Of a stretch of DNA of 64,000 nt, positions 25,531 through 35,398 are shown in pieces. Each line of letters starts with the position of its first letter. Position 1 is the stretch's first letter. The notes under the pieces were generated by a model. It did not search any database, was not told the DNA's origin, and saw only the letters and a program-made list of their open reading frames with translations. The position numbers and the translations under genes are program-made. Source of the DNA: Irineochytrium annulatum. Taxonomy: Eukaryota > Chytridiomycota > Chytridiomycetes > Chytridiales > Chytridiaceae. The stretch spans positions 62,001 through 126,000 of the forward strand of contig JADGJL010000011.1 of the NCBI GenBank assembly GCA_027600665.1, in the 5' to 3' direction.

Positions 25531-28314
25531 TTGAGCACACATCAAATCGGAGTTCCATTGGAAGGGTTTGCAGAGTTTAGTCGTACGGTTGCTGCTGAAG
25601 GAGCCGTTTTACTCAAAAATGAAGGGCAAGTGCTTCCACTTCGTGAAAACGAAAACGTTTCAGTTTTTGGACGGATTCAAGTGAATTATTATCGCAGCGG
25701 CACGGGTTCAGGCGGTAGTGTCCATGTAGCCTACACAACCAATCTGCTCGATGGTCTGCGCAGCAAAAAGAATATAACGGTGAACGAAGAACTGGCAGCT
25801 GTCTATGAGAAGTGGATTGAAGAGAATCCATTTGATGATGGCGGAAAAGTATGGGCGGCCGAGCCATGGAATCAGAAAGAAATGCCTTTGACGGATGAAC
25901 TGGTTGCACAGGCCAGAAGCAAATCCAGCAAAGCCATTATCGTAATTGGACGTACAGCAGGAGAAGATCAGGATAATGCGGATGCGCCAGGAAGTTACCA
26001 ACTGACAGAAGATGAAAAAGCGATGCTGAAGCAAGTCACTGCGCAGTTTGAACACACAATCGTAGTGCTGAATGTCTCGAATATCATCGACATGAGCTGG
26101 TTAAACGAAACGTATCTACATCCAATCCAAGGTGTAATTTACTCCTGGCATGGCGGTATGGAGGGTGGCAATGCGATTGCTGATGTGCTTGCGGGAGACG
26201 TTACACCAAGCGGCAAACTGACAGATACGATCGCATATTCCATCGAGGATTATCCTTCGACTAGCAACTATGGCAATGAGTTCAAGAACCTGTATCAGGA
26301 AGATATTTATGTAGGTTATCGTTATTTCGAAACGTTTCGACCCGAGCGTGTTCAGTTTGAATTCGGTTACGGCCTGTCTTATACGACGTTTTTGGCTCAG
26401 CATGAAGAAGCGAAATCTGTGTCCAAAGACGGCGAAACCTACATTGAAGTTCGTGTCAATGTGACCAACTCGGGTACAACATATGCGGGCAAAGAGGTTG
26501 TACAAGTCTATTATGAAGCCCCGCAAGGCAAACTGGGACAACCGGTGAAGGCTTTGGTTGCTTTTGGCAAGACGGGATTGTTGCAGCCGGGCGAGTCAGA
26601 AATTCTGACGATCAGCTTCCCGATCCATGACATGGCATCCTACGATGATGCGGGTGTTACAGGTCATGCTTCCGCATACGTTCTGGAAGAAGGCACATAT
26701 CGACTGCATGTAGGAACCAGTGTGAAACAAGTGCAGCACGTTAGCATCGATGGTCAGGATGGATATGTGATTGAATCCCTTCAATTGGTGGAGCAGCTGC
26801 AAGAAGCGATGGCCCCAACGGAAGATTTTACACGGATGAAACCAGGTGCGCGCAAGGAAGATGGATCATATGAACTGACTTATGCAGAAGTACCGAAACG
26901 TAAGATATCCATGGCGAACCGGATCGAGCAGAATCTCCCGCAAACGCTGGAGCAGACGGGCAACCAGGGCCACAAGCTGAGTGACGTTAAAGCTGGCAAA
27001 GTGAGTCTGGAAGCCTTCATCGCTCAACTGAGTGATCAGGATCTGGCAGCGATTATCCGTGGCGAAGGCATGAGCAGTCCACTCGTTACTTCGGGAACGG
27101 CATCTGCATTTGGGGGTGTCAGCGACAGCCTGTTTAACTATGGTATTCCGGTAGCTTGTACGGCAGATGGCCCGTCCGGTATTCGTATGGACAGTGGAGA
27201 GAAAGCAACCCAGGTATCCATTGGTACGTTACTTGCGGCGACATGGAACAAGGAGCTTGTTGAAGAGTTGTATGTGATGGAAGGACAGGAACTGCTCAGA
27301 AATCAGGTGGATACCCTGCTCGGACCTGGACTGAATATTCGCCGGAGCCCGCTTAATGGCCGGAACTTTGAGTACTTCTCTGAAGATCCTCTGATCTCGG
27401 GTGTATTTGCCGCAGCGTGTACGAAAGGTATTATGAAGGGTGGTTCCAATGCCACACTGAAACACTTTGCCTGCAACAACCAGGAGAAACACCGCAGTAA
27501 AGTGGATGCTGTTGTCTCCGAACGTGCACTGCGTGAAATTTACCTGAAAGGGTTCGAAATCGCTGTAAAAGAAGGCGGAGCGAACTCCATCATGACCTCC
27601 TACAACCCGATTAACGGACACTGGGCGGCATCGAACTACGACCTGAATACCACAATTTTGCGCGGCGAGTGGAATTTTGAGGGTATCGTCATGACCGACT
27701 GGTGGGCCATTATGAACGATGTGACCGAAGGTGGAGAGGCGGATCGCAAATACACGAACTGGATGATTCGTGCGCAGAATGATCTCTACATGGTTGTACC
27801 GAACTACGGCGCAGAGATCAACGGCTGGGACGATAACACGATTGAATCCTTGGAAAATGGAACATTGACGCGTGGAGAGTTGCAACGCTCGGCAATCAAC
27901 ATCTGCAAATTCATCATGAATGCACCGGTGTCCGATCGAAAACACGAGATCGTGGAGAACGTAGCTTCGTTCCAAGCGAATGCTTCCCTATCGGCTGAAC
28001 AGGCCCAGGCTCTGGTTGAGAACGCACAGGTGAAACCTGCGGTAGCTGAACCGGTCTACATGAAAGTGGATGAGCCTGGCCATTATCGAATTATTGTACA
28101 GATCATGTCCCCTGAGCCGGAACTGGCTCAAAGTGCATGTAACCTGCTCCTGAATGACCAATTGGTAACCACCATTCAAACGAATGGTACGGAAGGCAAA
28201 TGGATCAGACAGAAGCTTGTCAAAGTAGACCTTGAAGCAGGTCTGTATGAATTGAAACTGGACTTCACCAAACCAGGTCTCCAGATTGATTGGATCGAAT
28301 TCAAGCAGGTGTAG
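25531..28314 (+). CDS. Glycoside hydrolase family 3 with reversed domain order
   Basis: A 927-residue cytosolic beta-glycosidase. The GH3 C-terminal sandwich domain comes first (AAEGAVLLKNEGQVLPL at about residue 20, through GKLTDTIAYSIEDYPST). A fibronectin-III-like domain follows at about 290-410. The TIM-barrel domain comes last, with GPSGIRM, LGPGLNIRRSPLNGRNFEYFSEDP, KHFACNN and nucleophile Asp723 in IVMTDWW. A small beta domain ends the protein. This permuted order is known from rumen Firmicute beta-glucosidases. The start is a TTG with AGGAGGG 6 nt upstream. Beta-glucosidase is the default guess for specificity. Confidence 0.9.
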   Translation: MSTHQIGVPLEGFAEFSRTVAAEGAVLLKNEGQVLPLRENENVSVFGRIQVNYYRSGTGSGGSVHVAYTTNLLDGLRSKKNITVNEELAAVYEKWIEENPFDDGGKVWAAEPWNQKEMPLTDELVAQARSKSSKAIIVIGRTAGEDQDNADAPGSYQLTEDEKAMLKQVTAQFEHTIVVLNVSNIIDMSWLNETYLHPIQGVIYSWHGGMEGGNAIADVLAGDVTPSGKLTDTIAYSIEDYPSTSNYGNEFKNLYQEDIYVGYRYFETFRPERVQFEFGYGLSYTTFLAQHEEAKSVSKDGETYIEVRVNVTNSGTTYAGKEVVQVYYEAPQGKLGQPVKALVAFGKTGLLQPGESEILTISFPIHDMASYDDAGVTGHASAYVLEEGTYRLHVGTSVKQVQHVSIDGQDGYVIESLQLVEQLQEAMAPTEDFTRMKPGARKEDGSYELTYAEVPKRKISMANRIEQNLPQTLEQTGNQGHKLSDVKAGKVSLEAFIAQLSDQDLAAIIRGEGMSSPLVTSGTASAFGGVSDSLFNYGIPVACTADGPSGIRMDSGEKATQVSIGTLLAATWNKELVEELYVMEGQELLRNQVDTLLGPGLNIRRSPLNGRNFEYFSEDPLISGVFAAACTKGIMKGGSNATLKHFACNNQEKHRSKVDAVVSERALREIYLKGFEIAVKEGGANSIMTSYNPINGHWAASNYDLNTTILRGEWNFEGIVMTDWWAIMNDVTEGGEADRKYTNWMIRAQNDLYMVVPNYGAEINGWDDNTIESLENGTLTRGELQRSAINICKFIMNAPVSDRKHEIVENVASFQANASLSAEQAQALVENAQVKPAVAEPVYMKVDEPGHYRIIVQIMSPEPELAQSACNLLLNDQLVTTIQTNGTEGKWIRQKLVKVDLEAGLYELKLDFTKPGLQIDWIEFKQV

Positions 28315-28477
28315 AGATAATCAGAAATATCTTGTGATAGCAGCAATCATAAGATTGTTCTTCATCAAAAGCAGAATACGTGGGTACATGACAAAGGACA
28401 CTGCTCGCGGTGTCCTTTGTTGTAACACGGAATAGCTGCTGTTATGATAGTGTTATGGGATTTTGGAGTTCTGAACA

Positions 28478-28693
28478 ATGGGGTCAGGGGTGTTGCGAAG
28501 AATGAGAAATTATAATTTTATGAGTCCGATCCTGCTAGTTGTGGTGGCGCTGATTGTAAGAGGTCTGGTGACTAACCTGGGCGTTCTTTTTGGCTTATCA
28601 CAAGAAGTGGCAAGTAATATTGCCATGATTGCCATGATCATTGCGGCACTGATTATGTTTAATCGAATGACGAAGGCTCGGCGTAAAAAATAG
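28478..28693 (+). CDS. Small hypothetical membrane protein
   Basis: A product of up to 71 residues with two hydrophobic segments (SPILLVVVALIVRGLVTNLG and IAMIAMIIAALIMFN) and a basic tail ending in KARRKK. I do not recognise the family. ATG 28478 has GGAG about 10 nt upstream; an internal ATG at 28502 is the alternative. Two hairpins follow. Confidence 0.6.
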   Translation: MGSGVLRRMRNYNFMSPILLVVVALIVRGLVTNLGVLFGLSQEVASNIAMIAMIIAALIMFNRMTKARRKK

Positions 28694-28698
28694 AAAAG

Positions 28699-28757
28699 CT
28701 CGGATAATCTTAAATTTATCCGAGACATGAAGACACCCTAAGGGTGTCTTTTTTTGT
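28699..28757 (+). terminator. Tandem hairpins ending in a T run
   Basis: CTCGGATAA pairs with TTATCCGAG at 28699-28724. GACACCCTAAGGGTGTC at 28732-28748 then forms a second stem, followed by TTTTTTT. Confidence 0.8.
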
Positions 28758-28909
28758 ATTGACGTTCTGAACCTAACGTTTTAGACTATTGCTAATTGAT
28801 AATAACATTGTAAATAACAAAAATAACAAAATGATTCAACAAAGCACATAAAATACGTTGCACTCTCTATTTGCTAACCCATTCCGGTCCCCCAAAGGAG
28901 AATCCATTC

Positions 28910-29950
28910 ATGAAGATCATTGCCGACAAACAATTTATCTTTCAGGAAGGTCAGCCTTTTCAGAGCAGTCATGCGTCCACGGTTGCTGTGTTACCAGATG
29001 GTGATCTGCTGGTTGCTTGGTTTGCAGGTCAGCATGAGAAGGCGAGTGATGTAGCGATTTGGCTCGCAAGGCAGAGTGGTAACGGAGCGTGGTCTGTTCC
29101 ATGCAAAGTTGCAGATGAGGAAGGTATAGCTCACTGGAACCCGGTGCTATATGCACAGAATGATTCACTGATGCTCTTTTATAAAGTAGGGCATGAAATT
29201 ACGGACTGGCATACCCGCTTCATTCAATCAGTAGACGGTGGGTACACGTGGACAGCTTCTCGGGAGCTGGTGCCCGGAGATATTGGTGGCCGTGGGCCGG
29301 TTCGGAACAAACCTATTCAGTTGGCGGATGGAACAATGCTGGCTCCTGGATCGATTGAACGATTGGACCCTGAGGTATCAGGCAAGCAGATCTGGGAGTC
29401 ATTTGTCGATATCTCTACAGATCACGGGGTCACATGGACGAAGAGTGCGCATGTGCCGATGGACCTGTCCACCTATGTCGGGTCTGAGCATTGGTTTGCC
29501 AAGGGGCTGATCCAGCCTGCATTATGGTCTTCTGGTGGAGAGCACGTTCACATGCTTCTGCGCAGTACCGAAGGGTTTATTTATCGCAGTGATTCGCTAG
29601 ATGGTGGACGCACATGGTGTGAAGCTTACGCTACAGAACTACCCAATAACAATAGTGGGATTGATGCCATACGCATGGAGTATGGCTTGCTTGCGCTTGT
29701 CTACAATCCAATCTGTGGATACACAACGGAGAGTCCTCGAACCCCGCTGGTGATTACTTTTTCAAGGGACAATGGTCAGACCTGGGGTGATGAATATGTG
29801 CTGGAGAATGAACCGGGGGAATACTCGTATCCGGCAATCGTATCCCAGGGGAAGGTTCTATATGTCACCTATACGTGGAAAAGGGATCGGATTGCATGTT
29901 GGAAACTGACCGTCACTCATAACGATGAAGAAGGGCCGCAGGAGCGCTGA
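28910..29950 (+). CDS. Sialidase-like BNR/Asp-box protein
   Basis: A 346-residue predicted beta-propeller with four Asp boxes: SVDGGYTW, STDHGVTW, SLDGGRTW and SRDNGQTW. The N-terminal strand SSHASTVAVLPDGDLLVAWFAGQHE is typical of the BNR_2/GH33-related group. No signal peptide, so it should be cytoplasmic. I cannot identify the complete arginine triad of true sialidases, and the substrate could be another acidic or deoxy sugar. ATG 28910 follows AAAGGAG; 13 upstream in-frame codons are discarded. First gene of the glycan region. Confidence 0.78.
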   Translation: MKIIADKQFIFQEGQPFQSSHASTVAVLPDGDLLVAWFAGQHEKASDVAIWLARQSGNGAWSVPCKVADEEGIAHWNPVLYAQNDSLMLFYKVGHEITDWHTRFIQSVDGGYTWTASRELVPGDIGGRGPVRNKPIQLADGTMLAPGSIERLDPEVSGKQIWESFVDISTDHGVTWTKSAHVPMDLSTYVGSEHWFAKGLIQPALWSSGGEHVHMLLRSTEGFIYRSDSLDGGRTWCEAYATELPNNNSGIDAIRMEYGLLALVYNPICGYTTESPRTPLVITFSRDNGQTWGDEYVLENEPGEYSYPAIVSQGKVLYVTYTWKRDRIACWKLTVTHNDEEGPQER

Positions 29951-30123
29951 TGATGCACTTTGTCGGTCCTATATGTCATGGAGAGATGCAATGTACCCGT
30001 ACAATAATGTTTATGGATGGTGGAACGGTCAGATGAGAAAGAGGGCTAATCATTTCCAATGTGCGCATGTCCTACGATTACGTATCATCCCTACATTTTA
30101 TATGAAAGAAGGGAGTGAACTTT

Positions 30124-30852
30124 ATGAGCAGACCGCCTGTATTGGAAGTCATTGCTGTGGATGTGGAAGATGCCAAGGCAGCTGAGGAGGGAGGGGCCGA
30201 TCGGATTGAGCTGGTGTCTGCGATGTCTGAAGGGGGACTTACCCCCAGTTATGGCGTCATGGCGCATGTGTTGTCCCAGGTATCCATTCCGGTGTATGTC
30301 ATGATCCGTCCCCATAGCCGCTCGTTCCGCTATAGCGCAGATGACATGCACGCCATGGCCCGCGATGTTCGGGTGGCGAAGGAACTGGGGGCCGCTGGCA
30401 TCGTAATTGGAGCCCTCACGGGAGAGGGTGAAGTAGATCTCATCAGCTTGCAATCATGTATGGCTGAAGCTGAGGGTTTGGGCGTTACGTTTCATCGTGC
30501 AATTGATGTGAGCGCAAGTCTGACTGGGGCGCTCAAGGCCATTAACACATTGGGCAATGTGGAGCGTGTGCTTACATCGGGAGGGAAACGGACAGCACCT
30601 GAAGCCATACTGGAGCTGAAACAGCTTCAGAATTTGGGGCAAACCTTGAACATCGCTGTCATGGCAGGGTCGGGAGTTACTTTAGAGGGAATTGAAACGT
30701 TAGTGAGTCAGACGGGCATCACGGAGATCCATATGGGATCAGGTGTACGCCGTGAAGGAAGCTTTGACCATCCCGCAGATTCGAAACTTATCGCTCAAGC
30801 CAAGCAGCAGTTATTACAGGCATCACTGCCATTTATGGACAGTAATGCGTAA
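30124..30852 (+). CDS. cutC: CutC-family protein
   Basis: A 242-residue TIM-barrel protein of the CutC copper-homeostasis family, recognisable from LEVIAVDVEDAKAAEEGGADRIEL, VMIRPHSRSFRYS, TFHRAIDV and VLTSGGKRTA. The name comes from an E. coli copper phenotype whose cause has been disputed. Homologues often sit inside carbohydrate clusters, as here between a sialidase-like gene and an alpha-fucosidase gene, so a sugar-metabolic role is possible. ATG 30124 has GGGAG 8 nt upstream; an earlier GTG is discarded. Confidence 0.88.
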   Translation: MSRPPVLEVIAVDVEDAKAAEEGGADRIELVSAMSEGGLTPSYGVMAHVLSQVSIPVYVMIRPHSRSFRYSADDMHAMARDVRVAKELGAAGIVIGALTGEGEVDLISLQSCMAEAEGLGVTFHRAIDVSASLTGALKAINTLGNVERVLTSGGKRTAPEAILELKQLQNLGQTLNIAVMAGSGVTLEGIETLVSQTGITEIHMGSGVRREGSFDHPADSKLIAQAKQQLLQASLPFMDSNA

Positions 30853-30929
30853 TGTAATCCGTAACGGCCCAAAAAGCAAGGGTGGTCCAGTGACATAGAA
30901 ATGCACGAAATAAAAGGAGGGATAACACC

Positions 30930-32411
30930 ATGAACCAGGACATGCAAGCAGCCGAATGGATCAAGTTCGCAGCAGAGGTCAGCCCATCCGAACGCCAGTT
31001 GAAATGGCAGGAGATGGAGTTTTACGCGTTTATTCATTTTACGGTAAATACATTCACGGATCGGGAATGGGGCACTGGGGAGGAAGAACCGTTGATCTTC
31101 AATCCTTCTGAACTAAGCGCAGCGCAATGGGTGCAGGCGTGCAAGGCTGCCGGGATGAAGGGGCTGATTTTGACGTGTAAGCATCATGATGGATTTTGTT
31201 TGTGGCCAAGCCAGTATACAGCGCATACGGTCGCGGCCAGTCCATGGAGGAACGGTGCGGGGGATTTGGTTCGGGAAGTCGCCGATGCCTGCCGTGAGGG
31301 TGGATTGAAGTTCGGCGTGTACCTGTCTCCTTGGGATCGGCATGAAGCCACTTATGGAGATTCCGAGAGGTATAACGAGTTTTTCCTCCATCAGTTACGT
31401 GAGCTGCTTACGAATTATGGCGATATCTTCTGTGTATGGTTCGATGGCGCGTGTGGTGAGGGTCCGAATGGCAAAAGGCAGGTCTATGACTGGGACGCCT
31501 ATTATGCGCTTATTCGTGAACTTCAGCCCGATGCTGTCATCTCGGTATGTGGACCGGATGTTCGTTGGTGCGGCAATGAGGCGGGGCATACGCGGGAATC
31601 GGAATGGAGCGTTGTGCCCGCGCATATGCAGGATAATGAGAAGATTCAGGAGCAATCGCAGCAGGTGGATGATGGCGAGTTTGCCACAAGGATCAATACA
31701 CAGGACCGTGATTTGGGAAGCCGAGAGGTCATTCGTTCCCAAGGTGAGCAATTGATCTGGTACCCTGCTGAGGTGAATACCTCGATTCGCCCGGGATGGT
31801 TCTATCATACAAGTGAGGATGATCAGGTCAAAACATTGGAAGAACTGCTCGCCGTCTATTACGGCGCAGTGGGAGGCAATGCCACCTTTTTGCTCAATCT
31901 GCCACCGGATACGCGTGGTCTCATTCATGAACGGGATGTAGAGCGACTACAGGAATTAGGAGATTCGCTACGTACCATTTTTCAGGAAAATTTGGCCTTG
32001 CAGGCGCTGGTAAAAGCATCGGAGACGATGGATGAACAACATGTCGTATCGGAGTTGCTGACGGAACGACGGGATACGTATTGGTGTCCTCATGAAGGAA
32101 CGGAGCAGGCTTGGATTGAGCTGGATTTGCAGGAGGAAATGACGTTTGACCGGGTGGTGCTGATGGAACATATCGAGACAGGCCAACGGATTGAGCGTTT
32201 TACACTGGAGTCACAAAGGGCAGATGGGGGTTGGGAGGCGTTCTACACGGGGACTGTGGTGGGGTATAAACGAATTTGCTGTTTCCCCCAGGTCACATTG
32301 AGAAGCATGCGATTAACCATTCATGAATCCAGATGGTATCCTACGTTGTCCGGGTTAGGCATATATCTGAGCGAGCAGGGAGGGATGCGAAATGCCGCTG
32401 CTAACGTATAA
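30930..32411 (+). CDS. Alpha-L-fucosidase, GH29
   Basis: A 493-residue cytosolic enzyme removing alpha-linked L-fucose. The barrel shows FIHFTVNTFTDREWGTG, LTCKHHDGFCLWPS and predicted nucleophile Asp172 in VWFDGACGEGPNGKRQVYDW. This layout resembles the alpha-1,3/1,4-specific GH29 subgroup. The last 130 residues form an F5/8C-type carbohydrate-binding beta-sandwich. AAAGGAGG precedes the ATG. The end overlaps the GH35 start by 20 bp, so the two are co-translated. Linkage preference is inference. Confidence 0.9.
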   Translation: MNQDMQAAEWIKFAAEVSPSERQLKWQEMEFYAFIHFTVNTFTDREWGTGEEEPLIFNPSELSAAQWVQACKAAGMKGLILTCKHHDGFCLWPSQYTAHTVAASPWRNGAGDLVREVADACREGGLKFGVYLSPWDRHEATYGDSERYNEFFLHQLRELLTNYGDIFCVWFDGACGEGPNGKRQVYDWDAYYALIRELQPDAVISVCGPDVRWCGNEAGHTRESEWSVVPAHMQDNEKIQEQSQQVDDGEFATRINTQDRDLGSREVIRSQGEQLIWYPAEVNTSIRPGWFYHTSEDDQVKTLEELLAVYYGAVGGNATFLLNLPPDTRGLIHERDVERLQELGDSLRTIFQENLALQALVKASETMDEQHVVSELLTERRDTYWCPHEGTEQAWIELDLQEEMTFDRVVLMEHIETGQRIERFTLESQRADGGWEAFYTGTVVGYKRICCFPQVTLRSMRLTIHESRWYPTLSGLGIYLSEQGGMRNAAANV

Positions 32412-34173
32412 AGGTTCACAATTCATGTATGATGGCGAGCCCATTCGGATTTTGTCGGGTGCCATTCATTATTTTAGAGTGGTCCCTGAGTATTGGGAGG
32501 ATCGGCTAATCAAGCTGAAAGCCTGCGGTTTCAATACAGTGGAAACGTATGTGCCGTGGAATGTTCATGAGCCGCAGCCGGGGCAGTATTGTTTTGAAGG
32601 CATGGCTGATCTGGAACGTTTTATTCGTATTGCGGGAGATGTGGGTCTGCATGTGATTGTACGCCCAAGTCCTTATATATGTGCGGAGTGGGAGTTTGGC
32701 GGATTGCCTTCCTGGCTGCTTGCAGCTGATGATGTCCGTCTTCGGTGTAATGATGTAACATTTCTGGCGAATGTGGATCGTTATTATGATGTGCTTTTGC
32801 CCAAATTGAAACCCCTTCTTAGCACGCATGGTGGGCCGATCATCGCGATGCAAATTGAAAATGAGTACGGCAGTTTCGGCAATGACGCGAGTTATCTGCA
32901 ATATTTACGGGATGGCATGGTAGAGCGGGGGATGGATGTGTTGTTATTTACCTCTGACGGACCGACAGACCCTATGTTGCAAGCAGGTTCGGTGTCAGGG
33001 CATCTGGCTACAGTTAACTTTGGATCAGGGACGCAAGGAGCGTTCGCCAAGCTGCGTGAATATCAGGCAGAAGAACCTTTGATGTGCATGGAGTATTGGA
33101 ACGGCTGGTTCGATCATTGGGGTGAGTCGCATCATACCCGGGAAGCCGCAGATGTAGCAGATGTATTTGAAGAGATGCTTCGGGCAGGTGCTTCGGTTAA
33201 CTTTTACATGTTCCACGGGGGAACGAACTTTGGATTTTATAACGGAGCGAACTGTCAGCAGAAAGATCAATATGAACCCACCATTACAAGTTACGATTAC
33301 GATTCACTGCTCAGTGAATCCGGGGAGCCAACAGCAAAATTCCATGCCGTACGTGATCTTATTGCTCGGTATAGCGATGAAGATCTGGGTGAGCTCGTGT
33401 TGCCAGAATCGAAGGGGACATTCGCCTATGGGCGCGTGGAGTTGAACCAGCAGGCGTTATTACTGCCACAGTTGGACCGGATATCAGCCCCGGTGCAACG
33501 CACGAGTCCGGAACCGATGGAGAAGCTTGGTCAGGATTATGGCTTTATTTGTTATCAAACCCGAATATCCGGGCCCAGGGACCGACAGGAATTGGTGGTT
33601 CAGGAGGTGCGTGACCGTGCGCTTGTGTTTGTTGATGGGCAATTTCAGGGCGTGCTGGAACGGGGGAATACAGCAGTATCGATTTCGTTTGAAGTGCCGC
33701 CAGAGGGCGCAGATCTATTGATCCTTGTTGAAAATATGGGGCGAATCAACTATGGCCCGTATTTGAGAGATCCAAAGGGGATTACGGAGGGAGTGCGGCA
33801 TGGCTTTCAATTTTTATTCGATTGGACAATTCATTGTCTGCCTTTAACCGACCTGTCGTGTCTAAAATTTAGCGAGAAATTTTCGGCAGGGGATGAAGAA
33901 GGAGAGAGAGTGGGGGGAGGGCCAGCCTTTTACCAGGGAAGTTTTCAAGTAACGGGTGTAAGAGATACTTTTCTGCGTCTGGATAACTGGACCAAAGGTG
34001 TTGTCTTTGTAAACGGATTCAATCTGGGTCGCTACTGGAATAAAGGACCGCAAAAAACATTATACGTACCTGCCCCACTCCTTCACGAAGGTGAGAATGA
34101 AATTACTATATTTGAACTCCACGAGACGGCTGATCTGGCCGTTACGTTCGTGGATACACCGGATTTGGGCTAG
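32392..34173 (+). CDS. Beta-galactosidase, GH35
   Basis: A 593-residue cytosolic enzyme cleaving terminal beta-galactose. GH35 hallmarks are GAIHYFRV, GFNTVETYVPWNVHEP, RPSPYICAEWEFGGLPSW, the acid/base Glu158 in QIENEYGSFG and the nucleophile Glu234 in MEYWNGWFDHWG. A C-terminal jelly roll ends in VNGFNLGRYWNKGPQKTLYV. No signal peptide. It starts inside the end of the fucosidase gene. GH35 enzymes often prefer beta-1,3-galactosides. Confidence 0.93.
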   Translation: MPLLTYKGSQFMYDGEPIRILSGAIHYFRVVPEYWEDRLIKLKACGFNTVETYVPWNVHEPQPGQYCFEGMADLERFIRIAGDVGLHVIVRPSPYICAEWEFGGLPSWLLAADDVRLRCNDVTFLANVDRYYDVLLPKLKPLLSTHGGPIIAMQIENEYGSFGNDASYLQYLRDGMVERGMDVLLFTSDGPTDPMLQAGSVSGHLATVNFGSGTQGAFAKLREYQAEEPLMCMEYWNGWFDHWGESHHTREAADVADVFEEMLRAGASVNFYMFHGGTNFGFYNGANCQQKDQYEPTITSYDYDSLLSESGEPTAKFHAVRDLIARYSDEDLGELVLPESKGTFAYGRVELNQQALLLPQLDRISAPVQRTSPEPMEKLGQDYGFICYQTRISGPRDRQELVVQEVRDRALVFVDGQFQGVLERGNTAVSISFEVPPEGADLLILVENMGRINYGPYLRDPKGITEGVRHGFQFLFDWTIHCLPLTDLSCLKFSEKFSAGDEEGERVGGGPAFYQGSFQVTGVRDTFLRLDNWTKGVVFVNGFNLGRYWNKGPQKTLYVPAPLLHEGENEITIFELHETADLAVTFVDTPDLG

Positions 34174-34278
34174 GAAAAGGAAAATAGGTGAGCCATACGA
34201 TTATTGGCAATTGTCGTGTCTGCCGGAAAAAGGTATACGTTGGGTATGGACAGCAACTACAGGAGAGGATGAGGAAAA

Positions 34279-35145
34279 ATGAAAGTTGGACTCAGCACCT
34301 ACAGTCTGCAACAAGCACTGGATCGTAAAGAATTAACCGTACCGGATGCCATTCGCTGGATCGCCGATCAGGGCGGGGAACATGTGGAGATTGTTCCGAT
34401 GGGATTCAGTCTGATCGAACATCCGGAGTTGATTGATGAGATTAAAGCTGTCGCAAAAGAGGTAGGAATCGATATTTCCAATTATGCCATCGGCGCTAAC
34501 TTTGCTGTACAGGAGGACGCCGAAGCGTTGGAGCAAGAGATCCAGAATGTGATGCGACATGTGGATGTGGCTGCTGCATTGGGTGTAAAACTGATGCGGC
34601 ATGACGTGGCTTTCCGTCCCTCACCGGAAGGAACCGTAGCACAGTTCGAGATCGACCTGCCTGTACTGGTGAAGGCTTGTCAGCGGATAGCCGATTATGC
34701 AGCGGATTTTGGGATTACAACAAGTGTGGAGAACCATGGGTACTATGTGCAGTCGAGTGAGCGAATTCAACGTTTGCTCCACGAAACGGCGCGGAATAAC
34801 TTCAAAACCACCCTGGATGTCGGGAATTTCCTCTGTGTGGATGAAGATCCGGTGAGTGCGGTGAAAAATAATATTCCGTACGCGTCGATTGTGCATGCCA
34901 AAGACTTCTATTGGAGACCTTCCTACCGGAACCCCGGTGAAGGCTGGTTCCAAACCTCGCATGGCAATTACCTGCGTGGTGCCATTGTGGGCCATGGCGA
35001 TATCAACATGCCTGAAGTTATCCGTGTGTTAAAACAATCCGGGTATGACGGATATATCTCGGTCGAATTTGAAGGCATGGAGGATTGCAAAACCGCCTCA
35101 CGCATTGCCATGGATAACGTCCGCCGCCTATGGGAAGAGGCATAG
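34279..35145 (+). CDS. Sugar phosphate isomerase/epimerase (AP endonuclease 2 fold)
   Basis: A 288-residue TIM-barrel protein. Metal ligands are suggested by SVENHGYY, TTLDVGNF, SIVHAKDFY and ISVEFEGME. It is a close paralogue of the protein at 51523-52395; most of the sequence aligns without gaps. Together the two bracket the transporter and the second glycosidase block. Family members isomerise or epimerise sugars or dehydrate inositol-type compounds; the exact reaction is unknown. The ribosome site GAGGATGAGG is weak but well placed. Confidence 0.85.
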   Translation: MKVGLSTYSLQQALDRKELTVPDAIRWIADQGGEHVEIVPMGFSLIEHPELIDEIKAVAKEVGIDISNYAIGANFAVQEDAEALEQEIQNVMRHVDVAAALGVKLMRHDVAFRPSPEGTVAQFEIDLPVLVKACQRIADYAADFGITTSVENHGYYVQSSERIQRLLHETARNNFKTTLDVGNFLCVDEDPVSAVKNNIPYASIVHAKDFYWRPSYRNPGEGWFQTSHGNYLRGAIVGHGDINMPEVIRVLKQSGYDGYISVEFEGMEDCKTASRIAMDNVRRLWEEA

Positions 35146-35398
35146 GGCTGAGTGCTTGTTTTAAATGAAATATGACTTGTTATGTATGGCTCAAAAAGAA
35201 AGTTAATTCATTCAGAAAAAGTAGTGGAGGGGGCGAAATCGATTCTGAAGAAGCGAAGCGTGCGCCTTTATCCCCGGATTTCCCCTTTGCAAAAAGGTGA
35301 GTGAAGAAATCTGGGGATAAGAGTGATCGGAAGAACGATTCGCAACCGGAACGTCTACTCTGCAGAACTTTAATTTTATTTATGGAGGAATCAACACT
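35146..35398. other. Intergenic region containing structured repeat copy A
   Basis: The 253 bp between the isomerase and dehydrogenase genes are mostly filled by the double-stem element at 35233-35343. A good ribosome site (GGAGG) for the next gene follows. Confidence 0.7.
35233..35343 (+). repeat. Structured repeat, copy A
   Basis: The outer stem GCGAAATCGATTC (35233-35245) pairs with GAACGATTCGC (35333-35343). The inner stem TTATCCCCGGATTTC (35268-35282) pairs with GAAATCTGGGGATAA (35306-35320) with one mismatch. Single-stranded parts include TGAAGAAGCG and GATCGGAAGA. Copy B is at 37114-37225. Confidence 0.75.

Noticed and set aside
28910..29950. True secreted sialidase
   Set aside because: The Asp boxes support the fold, but there is no signal peptide and the full arginine triad could not be identified, so only a sialidase-like call is made.
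29925..30185. 86-codon frame between the sialidase-like gene and cutC
   Set aside because: It overlaps both genes, has no ribosome site and no conserved-looking features.
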